A stretch of DNA of 64,000 nucleotides from Talaromyces rugulosus (GCF_013368755.1 NC_049566.1:558001-622000); one strand, 5' to 3'. Numbered from the stretch's first letter, positions 25,466-39,831 are shown. Translations and numbers: made by a program. The notes: generated by a model not told the origin, from the sequence alone.

Positions 25466-27766
25466 TCAAACAAAAACTCCGCTTCTCATGTTTTGTACCG
25501 TCTTCAACCCAACACCTTTGAGTCTCCCCAGTTCGCTGAGGCTCCGGACTTGGTCAACTTCCCCCATCTCACACAGACAGTCGACAATTGCCTCTGCTTT
25601 CTTCGCGCCAACGCCCTTGAGCAGCTTGATCTGCCCCACGTCTCTAGAGTTGATGACAGATAGCAGATGAGATGTGCGTGGCGACTGTATCCTATCAGGA
25701 ATTGCATTTTCACCCGCAAAAGTGTTGTCATCTTTGAGCACGGCCATTTTCGGCGTGGCGGTGGCTCGCTTGCGTTTCAGCCCTATGTAAGAGTCACCAT
25801 AGTCGTCTTCGTCCTCATGCTCGAAAATTTTATAGTTTTCGTCGATGGCAGCATGAGTTCGGGCCATCTTGACTGGTTTTTTGATGGAAAGTATGCTTCC
25901 ACGCCCAGCCACTTGAACCTCTGCAGTAACCTGAGGCTGCGGGTTCAGCTTTTCTTCAAGGGCAGCTATCTTAGCAGCAAGTTTCTCGTTCCGGGGAAAG
26001 AATGGCAGAGCAAGCCTGTACATTCTCAGAGCGGAGGAATACTCTCCTCTTCCATGGTGTTGTTTCGCCATCAGGAGATAAGATAAGCCTTCGGCACGAG
26101 CATCTTCTGTGCCTTCAATCTTGCGCTCCAAAAGTTCCAGGCGGCGCTGGACCTCTTCGTTCATGTGCTCCATCTGGGCTTGCTGTTTGGACGAGTCGTC
26201 CATTGCTCTTGCTGCCAGGATCTGCTCCACCTTTCTCTCCACCATTTCTTCAATTCGATCTGCTGGGATATCGCCATGTGCCTTGGATGCCGATCTGTCT
26301 GACTCCCGAGGTATCTTAGAAGGAAGACGAGTGGAAACATCTGAATTCCGCTTCAAAGGAGATGAGCGCCTGGGTCTATCGAATGGCGTATGGGATTTGA
26401 GAGACTGTTTGTCAGAATATACAAAGAATGCCTTGGCTGGCTTCTTCTCGTCAGACGTGGATGGATTTTCCACGTTGACTTTTACATTCACCGACGAAGT
26501 CAGGGGTCGCAAGGGTTGGCGCAGGGCTCCGCCAGTGGTTGAAGCCCTGGTCAACGGTCTTGCAGGTCCCTTGAACATTGGCTCATTCTCAATCTCACGG
26601 ATTTCGATTTTCTTGGTGCGGTTGGCAAAATTCAGTGAGCTTATCGTGTCTAAATGGTACGATCGCACAGAGGCAAGATTAAGGATCATCAGCGTCAAGC
26701 CGTTGTTTTGTCCCAACGACAAAATCCGAGTCATCTTGGACTCCCGGTAAGGAATACGAGATTGCTTCTTGCTAATGGCTTCCACGCATTGAGCCAGCAC
26801 GAACAGACTCTTATTGATGCTTGCAGACTCCACCATGCGTTCCTTGCCATTCTCTGTTCGCCGGTTGTCTTCTGACCCAGCCAAATCAATTGCCGACGCC
26901 ATGGTGACTCGAGTTTTTTCTCCAGTGGTGGTGACAATCTTTACGCACAGGATGGCATGGGACCTTGATGAATGCGCATTCAGCTATTGGAAGTTAGTAT
27001 GGCTTCTGTCCCAAACGATCGGTGCGCCATTACCTTGGTTGCAGAAGTTGACCTGTTCGCGTTGGCCTGATCGTACAGACTTTCAAAATCCTTCAGATTG
27101 GCACACGGCCGCTCGGTCAACCCGACAACGACAGTCTTCCCTCCATTGTCTCTAAGCGGCAACCCGGCCGGTGTTCTTTTCTCTAGGGGCTCAAACAGGT
27201 CATAGACTTTGTCGTTGTATATCTCGTAATAGCTCATCAGGACTTCCACGTTACTAGCACCTTGAGAGTCTTTCTCGATTTTGCGACTGCGGCGGTAGAT
27301 GGCGCTTAGCAGGCGGGGAATCACCCCACGGTCCTGCAGACTTTTCCCGCCTCGCATGGTATGTGTCTTTCCTGTTCCGGTGACTCCATATGCAAATATC
27401 GTGACATCGAACCCGTTGAACAAATGCTTTACTGTTGGGGCGACTGGGCAAGAGTGAGTATATATAATAACGGATGGCATCATTGGAGATTCCACACTGA
27501 CCCTCGGCGTCGAACAGATCCTGCTGAGTCGAGTCACCTCCGTAGACGGCATTGAATTGAAAAGTGTACTGCTCGCCCTCGTTTTTGGGGTTTGGGATCC
27601 GTATCAGGGTGTCTCGGTCCTTGAGAGCGGCGGCAGCTTTGCCATCGGGCGAGTCTTTCTTCGTCCTGGCCGGTTCAGTCGAGGCAGATCCGGGTCGGAC
27701 AATGATATCCAGCTCGCGTTCCGACTTCCACAGAGGGCGGACCCGTGCGACGACGCGGACACTCAT
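25466..27766 (-). CDS. Kinesin-like protein, Kid/kinesin-10 type with C-terminal HhH
   Basis: Exons 27766-27502, 27443-27034 and 26983-25466 give 730 residues. The motor domain carries the P-loop GVTGTGKT near residue 106, switch I SSRSH near 230 and switch II DLAGSE at 258-263. A Ser/Pro-rich linker, a short coiled coil and a TPR-like SALRMYRLAL segment follow. The last 65 residues form two helix-hairpin-helix motifs (LKGVGAKKAEAIV and LKGVGLKTVQNM). A motor plus HhH DNA-binding tail is the KIF22/Kid arrangement, a chromosome-arm motor producing polar ejection force. The role in this fungus is inferred from that architecture. Confidence 0.87.
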
Positions 27767-28979
27767 TGTTGTAGTACTAGTTAGTAAGTGTATCTAATGA
27801 ACGAAGGACAGCAACGAAAGAATCGAAGAGACCCAAGGAAAAGAAAGCAAAGAATCAAGAAAGAAAAGTCATGTGCCCGAGACGCAGGGTACCGAGACCA
27901 AATCCCCCAGAAACGCAGACAAGAAGCCCAGACCAAAGAAAGCCGCACTGCACGATGAAGAACGAGGCAGAGAGAAGGTGGAGAGAAGCGAGTTAGTTCG
28001 GTGTTGTCGTGTGCGGGAGGGAATGCGCGGTTGCCCCGGCAACGCTGTTCTTTGTACTACACTGCTATGGCAAGCTATTATTAGCATTGTTCATTATCCT
28101 TGCTTTTGACTGCTTAATTCTGTATTCTATATCGCTATCAAATTATTATAGCTACTATACGATTAGACTTGTAATAAACGGAGTTGATGCATGTTCGTCA
28201 AGTGTACCTCGGCTTTGGGACAGAGGACAAGGCACATATAGAAGCGCTCACTAATAGAAGAAATGGAATTAGTATCTATTCAACTTGTAGAGTATATGAC
28301 CCAGTAAATGTCCTATATATGCTATATGTATGATAAAATATACATGCATCAGTTGTGACACTACCGATACAGGCGGTGAACATCCGAATGTCTTGGCGGT
28401 CAATATGGACATAGCAGTATTATTATACGACGTACAGACTCGGATCGCGTGTTACCTCACCGCCATCGTGCATAGCTATTCCCATAAAAACAATAGATAA
28501 TCATGAATTAAATATAATTTACAAGCACATGTGGAAAACCACCAAATTCAAGCTGTAGCTCGACAACCGGCAGAACGGCGGGCGGTGATTGGCGGGCGGC
28601 GGCAAAGGCCACCGTACACACTCCAGGCGACAACGGCGACTGCTGCTTTTGTTCCACGCCACGTCGAATCGATCAGCAATCAACAGATCCTCCCCCTGGC
28701 GGCCCTCGAATCCTCCCTGCGGCCTGTCTGACTTGACAGAACGTGTCTGTCCCTATTTGATTGCACTCGCAAGCAGCCTCCGATTTCTAGTATGGCAGAC
28801 CGCATCTTCCCCGCATCCCTGTGTGGGATTCCGTCGTCGGTTACGTTACTAACGCCCAGTGACAGTGACACTGCAACGAGTCCTCGAGCTATTCGATTGT
28901 ACCCTTTTGCCTACAAAAGGCAGCCCGCTTGTGACAGCACCGCTGTGAATTTCTGCTGCAGCAGCTCCCCAATTCCTCG
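27767..28979. other. Long divergent promoter, kinesin and SEC24
   Basis: A 1.2 kb head-to-head spacer. It contains a basic, A-rich leader next to the kinesin start, AT-rich middle DNA, and a CT-rich region before SEC24. Small frames at 28531-28871 have no recognisable product. Confidence 0.5.
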
Positions 28980-31915
28980 ATGGCGTCACCACAGGGAGAC
29001 TATCCTCCTCAGGAGGGCTACGACCAGCAGCCTCCAGCACCTGGTGCAGGTCCCGCCGCCCAAGCTGGCGCAAAGAAGAAACGTGCCTATGCTGGTCAAG
29101 CGTTTGATTTCGGCTCAGGTGCGAATGCGGCTCTCGGAGGACAACAACAGGGCGGTGGCAATTATGGCGCTTACGCTGCCCAGGCGGCCGCTGCTGGATA
29201 CCCCCCCGCTGGATACGGAGCAGACCCTGCTGCAGGATATGTTGCGCCAGCAGTTCCTGCTCCTGGCGGTTATCAACCCCCGGTAGCTGGGTACCCAGGC
29301 CCCGCAGATGCTGGCGTGGCCCAAGTCACCCAGCAGTTCGGCCACATGGGAGTCGGTGATCCGAACCAGCCTCAGCAGCCCATGCAACCCCAGCAAGTCC
29401 CGAGAGCCGTTCCTCTGAACCAGCTGTATCCGACCGACCTTCTGACCCAGCCGTTCAATGTCGCCGAGATTGACTACCCGCCTCCTCCCATCATTCTACC
29501 TCCAAACGTGGGTTTCGTTGTTGTAAACACAGATAATATTCTTTGCTAACCTCTAGACAGACGAGTATTTACCCTTCGCCTTACGCCAACTGCCCACCCA
29601 AGTATGTGCGATCCACTCTCAATGCTGTGCCGACAACCCACTCGCTTCTCAAGAAATCAAAACTGCCGTTCGCCCTTGTCATTCAACCATACGCTGCGCT
29701 TCACGATGCGGAAGACGATGTCCCAGTGATCCCTGATCAGGTCATTTCTCGATGCAGACGTTGCCGATCATACATCAACCCGTTCGTGTCGTTCTTGGAC
29801 CAAGGGCACCGCTGGCGTTGCAACATGTGTAACTTGACCAATGACGTCCCCCAAGCCTTTGATTGGGATACTACTCTACAAAAGCCCGCCGATCGCTCAC
29901 AGCGTCCGGAATTGAACTACTCGGTGGTGGAGTTTGTTGCGCCACAGGAATACATGGTCCGCCCGCCGCAACCATTGGTCTACTTGTTCTTGATTGATGT
30001 TAGCTACGCCTCGGTGACCAACGGCCTCCTTGCAACCGCCGCTCGATGCATCAAAGAGAGCTTGGACCGAATTCCCAATGCCGACCGAAGGACCCGACTC
30101 GGGTTTCTCGCTGTCGATTCTAGTTTGCACTACTTTACCATTCCCAGAGATGGATCAGAAAACTCGGATCCTAGGATGTTGGTGGTCAGCGATCTCGAAG
30201 AGCCTTTCTTGCCTATTCCGGGCGATCTCCTTGTCACACTGAGCGAGTGCCGGGAGAACATTGAGACTTTCCTGGACAAACTACAAGATATGTTCCAGAA
30301 TACCCAAAATGGTGGCTGTGCGTTGGGATCAGGTCTTCGAGCGGGTTACAAGCTGATTGCTCACGTCGGCGGAAAGATTACCGTGCTTTCTTCTTCACTG
30401 CCTAATCTCGGCCACGGCGCACTTACGGTTCGAGAGGACAAGAAAGTCCTGGGCACCAGCAAGGAGGGCAGCCTATTGCAGACGGGCAACAGCTTTTACA
30501 AGAGTTTTGCAGTGGAGTGTTCCAAGGCCCAAGTATCGATTGATATGTTCCTGTTTTCGTCACAATATCAAGACGTTGCCTCCCTCAGCAACCTGCCTCG
30601 GTACACCGGTGGCCAGACATATTTCTATCCCGGATGGAACGCCGCCCGCACAGAAGACGCCATCAAGTTCGCCCGGGAATTTTCCGATTATCTTTCGTCG
30701 GAGATTGGGTTGGAAGCGGTGTTGCGTGTGCGCGCGACGACAGGGCTTCGGATGAACACATTCTACGGAAACTTCTTCAACCGGAGCTCGGACCTTTGCG
30801 CATTCCCTGGATTCCCCCGTGATCAAGCGTACGTGGTTGAGGTGGCTATTGACGAGACGGTTACCAAGCCTGTTGTCTGCTTGCAGACGGCTGTTTTGCA
30901 CACCACATGCAACGGCGAGAGAAGGATCCGAGTTTTGACGCTGGCCTTGCCCACGACTCAGACGCTGGCAGACTTGTACGCATCGGCTAACCAGCAAGCA
31001 ATTACCACGTACTTTAGTCACAAGGCAGTTGAGCGTGTGTTGGGCAGCGGATTGGAGCAGGCGCGTGAAGCTGTGCAGTCGAAACTTGTCGAGCTTCTGT
31101 CTACATACCGCAAGGAGCTTGCTGGTGGCAGTGTCGGCGGTGGCGGACTCCAGTTCCCGGCCAACATGAGAGGGCTACCTGTATTGTTTTTGGCATTGAT
31201 GAAGAACGTGTGTTTTTCTCTCCTTTCCTTTTCTTGTTCTCTAATACGTTGAATAATATTTGCTAACTTCACGCAGCTTGGTCTCCGCAAATCCGCACAG
31301 ATCCCTACGGACATGCGGTCGGCAGCTCTCTGCCTGCTCTCGACATTACCGATGAACCTCATGATCCAGTACATCTACCCGAAGCTGTATTCTCTCCACG
31401 ACATGCCAGACGATGCAGGACTGCCGGACGACAAGACGGGAGAAATTGTTCTTCCGCCTCCTATCAACCTGTCGTCAGAACGGCTGGTGCCCTACGGTCT
31501 CTACTTGATCGACGACGGACAGACGCAGTTCTTGTGGGTTGGACGTGACGCGGTGCCGCAGCTTGTGCTGGATGTCTTTGGCGTCAGCGACAAGAACCAG
31601 CTGCGGGTTGGCAAGCAATTCCTGATCGAGCTAGACAACGACTTCAACGAGCGGGTGCGCGCGGTGCTGCAAAAGAGCCGAGACCACAAGGCCAAGGGCG
31701 TGGGCAGCATCATCTCGCCCCAGCTGTATGTTGTCAAGGAAGATGGCGAGCCGGGACTCAGACTGTGGGCGCAGACGATGCTGGTGGAGGACCGCACAGA
31801 CCAGAGTCCCAGTTTACAGCAATTTATGGCCTCCTTGCGAGACAAGGTATGATCTGCTTGTAAACACTGCTTATTTTCAATGGCTAAACTAACGGGTTGA
31901 CAGGTGGTGCAGTGA
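28980..31915 (+). CDS. SEC24: COPII coat cargo adaptor Sec24
   Basis: Exons 28980-29507, 29561-31207, 31277-31846 and 31904-31915 (12 nt, including the stop) give 918 residues. A Gln/Pro/Gly/Ala-rich N terminus (about 1-140) precedes the zinc finger CRRC...CNMC near residues 235-260. The trunk (vWA-like), beta-sandwich, helical and gelsolin domains follow, ending in [11 protein letters not shown]. Sec24 selects cargo at ER exit sites and pairs with Sec23 in the inner COPII coat. Length and domain order match the fungal single-copy SEC24 and not the longer paralogues. Confidence 0.95.
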
Positions 31916-33306
31916 TGATCACTTGATTGATAAACCAGGGCGTGCTATTAGATCATGTAGCGTCAAGCATTATATGAATTCAGTATATTTGTTCAGTTTC
32001 AGTTATAGGTTCAGCTTCCCTCGTATTGCTATTATTGCTATTGGCGACGAAACAAAGCTTGGCGGCGTCAAGTCTTTTGGGTGTTGATCAATAGCAGTTG
32101 ACGATAATTGACGTTGACGCCGGCTGGATGTGACGGCGCACGCCCAGCAGCCAATCGGAGCGTGCAATGGGGGTGCTGCTGGCCCCACCAGGGCGATTTG
32201 GCGCTGTGAGTGGCCAACACTGTCGTTGCTATTTTTTGCTATTTTTTGCTATTTTTTGATGCTTTTTCTCTCTTCTGCTTGTAGGGTTACTTGTAATCAG
32301 CCCGGCGGCTGTCCTGGGCTCCTCATTGGCGCCCAAATATAGTCCGGAGCGGTCTTTGTGATGGACGTACATAACACCAACTTACTTTGAGCATAGCCCA
32401 GCAATAATGCCAATTAGCCCGTCTCGTCCGTTTCACCTGTTAGTTATTATTACTGCTCCGTACTTAGTACTGGATAGTATGATACACCACTAGCGTGTGT
32501 TTCGAGTGAGCGCCCCGCGTACTTAGTTAGCAGTTACTACCCGCCCCGTGTGATTGCCCCACCTTCTGTTGCTGCTTCTCTCTCTCCCTGCTCTTCATCT
32601 GATCTGATCCTGCTGCAACTCGCACTCTTACGCAGGAAACAGGCGTATACTGGCGCTGTCGTGGCTTGTTGCTGACGCTTGACTTGTTCTTGCAGCTGCC
32701 TGTTCTTGCAGCTGCCTGTTCTCGTCCGTTCAGTTATTTCGCTGTCGTCTTGCATGCCCTTTGTTTACCTCCGACCAATATCGAGTACAGTCGTCTCTTG
32801 TATGTATTCTCACGCATTGCATCGATGACTCGACCCTCTATTGCTGCTCTATGACTCAGGGACCACCCGCCAGGGAATCGAGTAATATATCGCTGACTGG
32901 AAAAACTGCTTTAGAACGAGTTCTCCTTAAATCACTTGTCTACCCCTCCGCGCATCCCACTTCGCCGCTATACAGTACACTACATTCCGATAGCGCATAG
33001 CTTTTTGGTCGCTTCCTGGATCTTGGTCGAGTGGAGGACAATAGTGCTGCCACACATTAATTGTGAAGGTGACCTAAAAAGGTAGAGAGGTATGTATGTT
33101 GACTGTTCCTTTCCTGTCCCACACGGCGGGTCGTCGTGAGCATTCAAAGTGGAGGCCCCGTTTCTATTGTTCTCAATAGACCAGCCTCTTTTTTTCTTTT
33201 CTTTTTCTTGAAATACTGCCCTTCTAGCTTCTCTGTTTTCGCTCGCTTTCTCTCTCTCTCTCTCCCTCCCGCATATCGCTAATTACGCCGACTCCAGAGA
33301 GCCGCC
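31916..33306. other. Long intergenic region and MAPK leader
   Basis: A 1.4 kb region without a convincing gene. It includes a 10-bp triple repeat at 32228, a duplicated TGTTCTTGCAGCTGCC unit near 32690-32720 and a long pyrimidine-rich tract (33180-33270) directly before the MAPK start. The pyrimidine tract marks a probable long 5' leader. Confidence 0.5.
32228..32257. repeat. GCTATTTTTT x3 short tandem repeat
   Basis: Three perfect head-to-tail copies of a 10-bp unit occur between SEC24 and the MAPK gene. They are probably slippage-derived. No function is suggested. Confidence 0.7.
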
Positions 33307-34578
<1,272 letters not shown>

Positions 34579-34791
34579 ATTTTTGAGTCGATGATTGAAC
34601 AACTATATGAAAACGTGCCATGCAGAGTGACCATCTGTTTGAAGCGATCTGTTACCGAAATACAAAAAAATGCACTTTTAATGATTTGTTTCATGATGCT
34701 AGACAGATCTAGTTACATAGCAAGAATAAATGATAATTTGTCGAGGGTATTATCTAAAAATATATTTACATGTACTTATATATATACCAGT

Positions 34792-35848
34792 CTACTGGGT
34801 ATTGTTGTAAAACTTTCTAATCGCTTCCCCGACCCCCTCTGGATTCGGTGTCTCCGCAACAGCATCCGGCTCAACACCGTGTTTGATCCGTAAATGGTCA
34901 CGCGTTGTAGGGCCGATTGTGACAATCAAACATTTCTTCTTCTGTTCATTTCCCGAAGAGGAGAGTTCTCCAAGAACGCGGAGCACAGCATCGCAGCCTG
35001 TGGGCGAAAAGATAGTGACCCACATGTTGCTGTCGTTGTCGTTGAGGACCTTTTCACCAGACGTGACCGCGTCTCGAAACGACGCTTCAAAACCCGGCAT
35101 CTCTGTCGTTTCGTACACGACCAGCTCGTCGACGCGGATGCGGCGGTGTTCTTCGAGCGAGTCGTTCATCAGCGTGCGCGGGATGATGTCTCGCCGCTGC
35201 TCGCCTACAAGAAATAATAGTCCTGGTTTGGGTTTATTGGTGTGGTGCCAAGTGTTGTTATAGTCATTGAGTATAATAAGCGCGAGTTTCTCGCCTGTGC
35301 CGGCTTCTTCGCCCACGATTCTTGCGTGTGGCAGGTATTGGTCGCGGAGGGGGGTGAGGAGGCGTGTTGTCGCGGGGCCGACGGTGTATAGAACCAGGTT
35401 TTGCGATACTGGTGCTGTTGGGCTGTTAGTCAAAAAAAAAAAAAAAAGTTCTAATAAAGATTTGGGATCGTAGATGTGTATTGTACGTACCCGGAATGTT
35501 GCCTTGTTTGAGAACATCTCGAAACCCTTCGACCGCTCGCTGGCTCGTAAATATCATGCCTCCATATGTCGGATTCTCGCCAATAAACGATTCCACTTCC
35601 CCCTTCTCCTTCTCCTCGTCGCCACCGTCATTTTGATGGGTTTGATGAGATGTGAAAAAAGACTCTACACGCGCCAGGTTCTCGGTATGCATGCGGTGCG
35701 ACAGCACCGGCACAAACACGGGGTTGTATCCATGACTCTGCGTGTTCACACAAAACTCCTTGCGAAAGTATTCCTCGTATAGATCGCGAGGGGTTGCGGC
35801 GGTTTTGAGGAGGAAGATTGGCGGGGATTGGTTTTGCGAGGGGGGCAT
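34792..35848 (-). CDS. HEM4: Uroporphyrinogen-III synthase
   Basis: Exons 35848-35491 and 35414-34792 give 326 residues. The HEM4 fold is recognised from the N-terminal FLLKTAATPRDLYEEYF, GGMIFTSQRAVEGF, LYTVGPATTRLL, and the late block IFSPTGCDAVLRVL followed by TIGPTTRDHLR. The enzyme closes hydroxymethylbilane with inversion of ring D to make uroporphyrinogen III, the fourth step of cytosolic haem synthesis. The gene is tail-to-tail with the MAPK gene. The frame is open far upstream through a (GA)n tract encoding Glu/Arg repeats; I chose the ATG that begins the conserved protein. Confidence 0.9.
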
Positions 35849-35889
35849 TGTTGTATTTCTCCCCTGGTCCCTGGTCCCTGGTGTCCTGG

Positions 35890-35936
<47 letters not shown>

Positions 35937-36859
35937 TTTTCTTCCTGAGTTACCGCATTGGTGGTGTTATATGAATGAGGGACGTGGACTGACTGGATGA
36001 AAGGATCGAGAGGAGCAGAAAAGTAGGGAGAGAGAAAATATCTCATTCTCGGCGGGACAGAAGTATGGATGCGGGGTGCGGAGATCCCGAGCTTCGTTGG
36101 CCACGCAGGCACTCATTTTATGCAACAATAAATATTCGAAGGGACTAAAAGGATGGACTAATTCTTTATGGATTTAGCTTTATTCTACAGGTCTAAACCT
36201 AGAATTGGACGCCAGGGTCCCATTTTTATTTCAGCCCTGTATGTTTCTATGCTAGTTGGCTAGTAACATATTGGATGCAAGCACCATCCATCTGTAAATA
36301 TACTTTTAGTGATCACCGTGCTAAAAATGTTATACCCTAGCCTGTATAATCGACATGATCTAAAATATAAGCTTATAATTCAATGTTGGTAGCGCATAAA
36401 CGCCAAAGTGGTTGCCGAACGAATTTCAGCGATGTAATGCCAATTTACTAACACATGTTATCCAGTGATAAGCTAACACATGTGCAGTTGATTTTAGCAA
36501 GTCAAACTTGGTCGATAGGACTAGTAAGATTTTACAATCGACAAATAATTTATCAAAATATTGCATTTGAAGCCTGGTTGTATGAAAATAATAAGAGTCT
36601 GACTGGTTAGGGTTACCCGGCGGTGTGACGTCAGGGCGGATCTGACTCAGATTGTTACATTGTTCTTATTATTGTTGTCAGACTGTAGCAAGGATGACAT
36701 GGAAAGTGACGCTACATCGATAAGGAACCATTGTAATAGCCCTAATAGAGGATTAGTGTAGACGCACAGTCATATATAGATCTGCGCATTTGCACATTTC
36801 TCCCAGAATTGCGACCAAGCATTGTAACTAAAACCATTCGACTTATTGCCATCGACGAC
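35849..36859. other. Divergent spacer between HEM4 and M1 peptidase gene
   Basis: About 1 kb of mostly AT-rich DNA after the HEM4 leader. A TGACGTCA-like word lies near 36625. No gene is seen. Composition becomes more AT-rich from here to about 46 kb. Confidence 0.5.
35893..35929. repeat. (CT)n microsatellite in HEM4 leader
   Basis: About 18 uninterrupted CT dinucleotides lie some 45 bp upstream of the HEM4 ATG and read as (GA)n in the transcript. Such tracts are common in fungal leaders and are variable in length. Confidence 0.8.
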
Positions 36860-38935
36860 ATGACAGCTACAAGAGATCCCTGCTCACTCTCCAACTATGG
36901 CGCCTGGCGCACAAAACACACTAGTGTCGATTTCAAAATCGACTTTGATGTAAAGCAAATCCATGGTTCCGTGGTCTTGCAGCTTGAGAGTCAGACAGAC
37001 AAGGAGAGCGAAGAAGTCATCCTTGACTCCAACTCTGTGAAGATCTCTGATGTCAGAGTGAACGATGTAGAGGCCAAGTGGGAAATAAAGGATCACTCTG
37101 ACCCGTTTGGGGCCCCGCTGCATGTGGCTGTCCCAGGCGGTGTTTCCAAGGAGGAGGTTATCCACATAAAGATCCATGTTCAAACCACAGACAAGTGTCC
37201 TGCGTTGCAATGGCTCTCTCCAGCGCAGACATCCAATGGCAAACATCCCTACATATTCTCTCAGGCTTACCCTATCAATGCCCGCTCCATCTTCCCCTGC
37301 CAAGATAGCCCCGATGTCAAGTCCACCTTCTCGTTCAGACTTACTTCCAAACTTCCAGTAGTTGCCAGTGGCTTGTATGTAGGAGATCGAGACCACACTG
37401 CGACTCTTGGCACGGAGAAGGTCTACGAGTTTGAACAAAAGATTCCTATTCCTTCGTACCTCTTTGCTGTAGCCTCGGGAGACATTGCGACAGCCCGGAT
37501 CGGGCCTCGAAGCATTGTTGCTACAGGGCCAAACGAGCTTGCCGCCTGCAAATGGGAGCTGGAAAATGATATAGAAAAGTTCCTACAGGCTGCCGAGAAG
37601 CTTGTCTTCCCTTATAGATGGGGGGAATACAATGTCCTTATCCTTCCTCCCAGTTTTCCTTTCGGAGGTGAGTCTTTGTTCTATATCGATTGATATAATC
37701 GAGACGTCTGGAAAGCCCAGAACTAAGTCAGTCTCAGGAATGGAAATTCCTATTTATACCTTTGCTACCCCAGCCATCATTAGCGGTGACCGACAAAATG
37801 TCGACCTCTTTGCCCACGAGTTGAGCCACGGTTGGAGCGGCAATCTAGTAACCAACTGTAGTTGGGAACATTTGTAAGTATTGTACCGTATTCTCGCAAG
37901 AATAGCGCTCCTGAAACTAACTATCCCCCAGCTGGTTGAATGAGGGATGGACTATATACCTGCAGAGGCGTATTGTAGGTGCCGTTAACGGCGACGCCGA
38001 GTTTCATTTCTCTGCCATTCTCGGCTGGAAACGCCTTGGTATGTGACTTCCGATATGCTACCTCAAAGTAACCATACTTACACAGGCATCTACAGAGGAC
38101 GACGTCGAACAATTTGGCAAAGATCATGAATACACCAAGCTGGTTGTCAACCATGACAATGTTGATCCCGACGAAGTTTTCAGTACAGTAGCATACGAAA
38201 AGGGTTTCCATCTGCTGTATTATCTCGAGAAAGTGGTCGGTCGAGAGAACTTTGATAAATTTATCCCTCACTACTTCGACAAATGGGCCGGAAAATCATT
38301 GGACTCTTTCGAGTTCCGTGACACATTCATGGACTTTTTCAACGAGACGGGCGACGCCGAGATAAAAAAGAATATTGCCACCATCGACTGGAACGATAAG
38401 CTCTACACTCCTGGTCTACCTCCTAAGCCCGAGTTTGACACCACCCTGGCAGACCAATGCTTCGAGCTGGCCAACAAGTGGAAGGATCCAGTAAGCAGCC
38501 TTTTTCCTTATTCTTGAGCATGTTCGATATGCTGACAGTTTCTTGTAGTCATTTGAGCCTAGTGAAAAGGATGTTGAAGAGTTCACTGCTAACCAGAAAC
38601 TCACTTTCCTCGAAACCGTCCAGCAAGCTGAAAAGCCTTTGAGCCCTGAGCGAGCTCAGCTTCTTGGAAAGGTCTACAATGTCGCTACCTCTACGAGCGT
38701 TGAACTGAAAACGTCATACTTGCTCGTCGCTCTCAAGGCGAATGATACATCGTGTTTCAGTGACGTCGCTGAGTGGCTTGGCCACGTTGGTCGCGTGAAA
38801 TACGTGCGACCCTTATTGCGAGCCCTGAACAAGGTTGATAGGCAGCTTGCTTTGGATGCTTTCCAGAGGCACAAAGACTTTTACCACCCCTTCTGCAGGG
38901 GGCTGGCTGAGAAAGATCTCGGTATCACTGCATAG
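36860..38935 (+). CDS. M1 metallopeptidase, leukotriene-A4-hydrolase-like, altered GxMEN motif
   Basis: Exons 36860-37667, 37738-37873, 37932-38038, 38096-38490 and 38549-38935 give 610 residues, normal for LTA4H/aminopeptidase proteins. The zinc site is complete: H296-E-L-S-H300 and E319 in WLNEGW, 18 residues later. The substrate-anchoring GGMEN motif reads GGMEIP (residues 269-274), so the usual Asn is Ile273. The catalytic Tyr region reads AYEKG. The C-terminal helical domain is present. Family members are dual epoxide hydrolases and aminopeptidases. The change of a near-invariant residue and the AT-rich setting suggest a diverged paralogue, not the housekeeping copy; that is inference. 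Confidence 0.88.
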
Positions 38936-39513
38936 AGGTTGATGAAGTTGCTGGCTAGAAAATCGTACATGATTACATGATATTCAATGACACAGAGCTT
39001 GTACAGGATCAAAGTCTTGCTTACTGTTTCCATGTTCTTGACTCCCCCCTTCTAAGCTCTGAATGACTTCATATGGGCTGCTTCTAAGTTTCTATAAAGA
39101 TTAAACCCACTCCTAGAGATCCTTGATGAAATGGAGAGTCGAGTATTGTTGAGTTCATGACAGGGGACTCAGAATGGGTCAATAGGGAATGTCACCGAGA
39201 AGAGAAAGAAAGGTGCCAAAAGCCCTATCAATATTATGGATATACCTCCGGTATTGGACTACATGGGTTAAATTCTTCCCTATAATATAAGATTCTTTAA
39301 GATGTATTTAGTTAGATTTAGTGAGTGGATCGATTTCTTCGCCCTCTACGGTCATTCGAACTAATTCACTGTCAGACCACTATACCCCGTAAGATTCACG
39401 CATTGGTCATATTTTGTCCCCAACAAAAATTAATACCTTTCCGCAATGGTGCTAGTTCCTGCCCAGGTGTCATGTAAGTGGTCTCGTAACAATGAGCTCT
39501 TTTGACTGGTTCA

Positions 39514-39776
39514 AGATTGTTTGCCATTTCTGGAATAGCGCCAAAATTAGCCCTAACTCCGCGGTCTTTAGCGGAGATCCATTCTCTACTAAACACCAGC
39601 ATTCAAGGTATTGGCTGTTTCAGAACTAGAACAAAACTCAAGTGGAGCTAATGATTGTTTCCTATTTTTAGAATAAAAAGGAATTTTAGTAATGAAGATC
39701 TGTATATATCTGCCTATAGTTCCTATGGCTATCGCAACTATGACTGGACCATGATTGTTTGCCTTTTTGGGAATAG
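39514..39776. repeat. Three degenerate copies of an ATGATTGTTTGCC-type segment
   Basis: Segments at 39514-39538, 39651-39675 and 39751-39776 share (A)TGATTGTTT(G)CC...TTTTgGGAATA. The spacing is irregular (137 and 100 bp). Some flanking similarity (GACTGG upstream of the first and third copies) suggests a decayed duplicated unit. Confidence 0.5.
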
Positions 39777-39831
39777 ACCTAAAAACATGAAGTTTGTTCA
39801 TAAATTCCTGGTAGTGGGGGGTATATAAATT

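Noticed and set aside
26109..26750. 213-codon forward frame
   Set aside because: Antisense to the kinesin gene; sequence resembles nothing.
32690..32720. Short direct repeat as a mobile element end
   Set aside because: Only two 16-bp copies, no inverted ends and no transposase.
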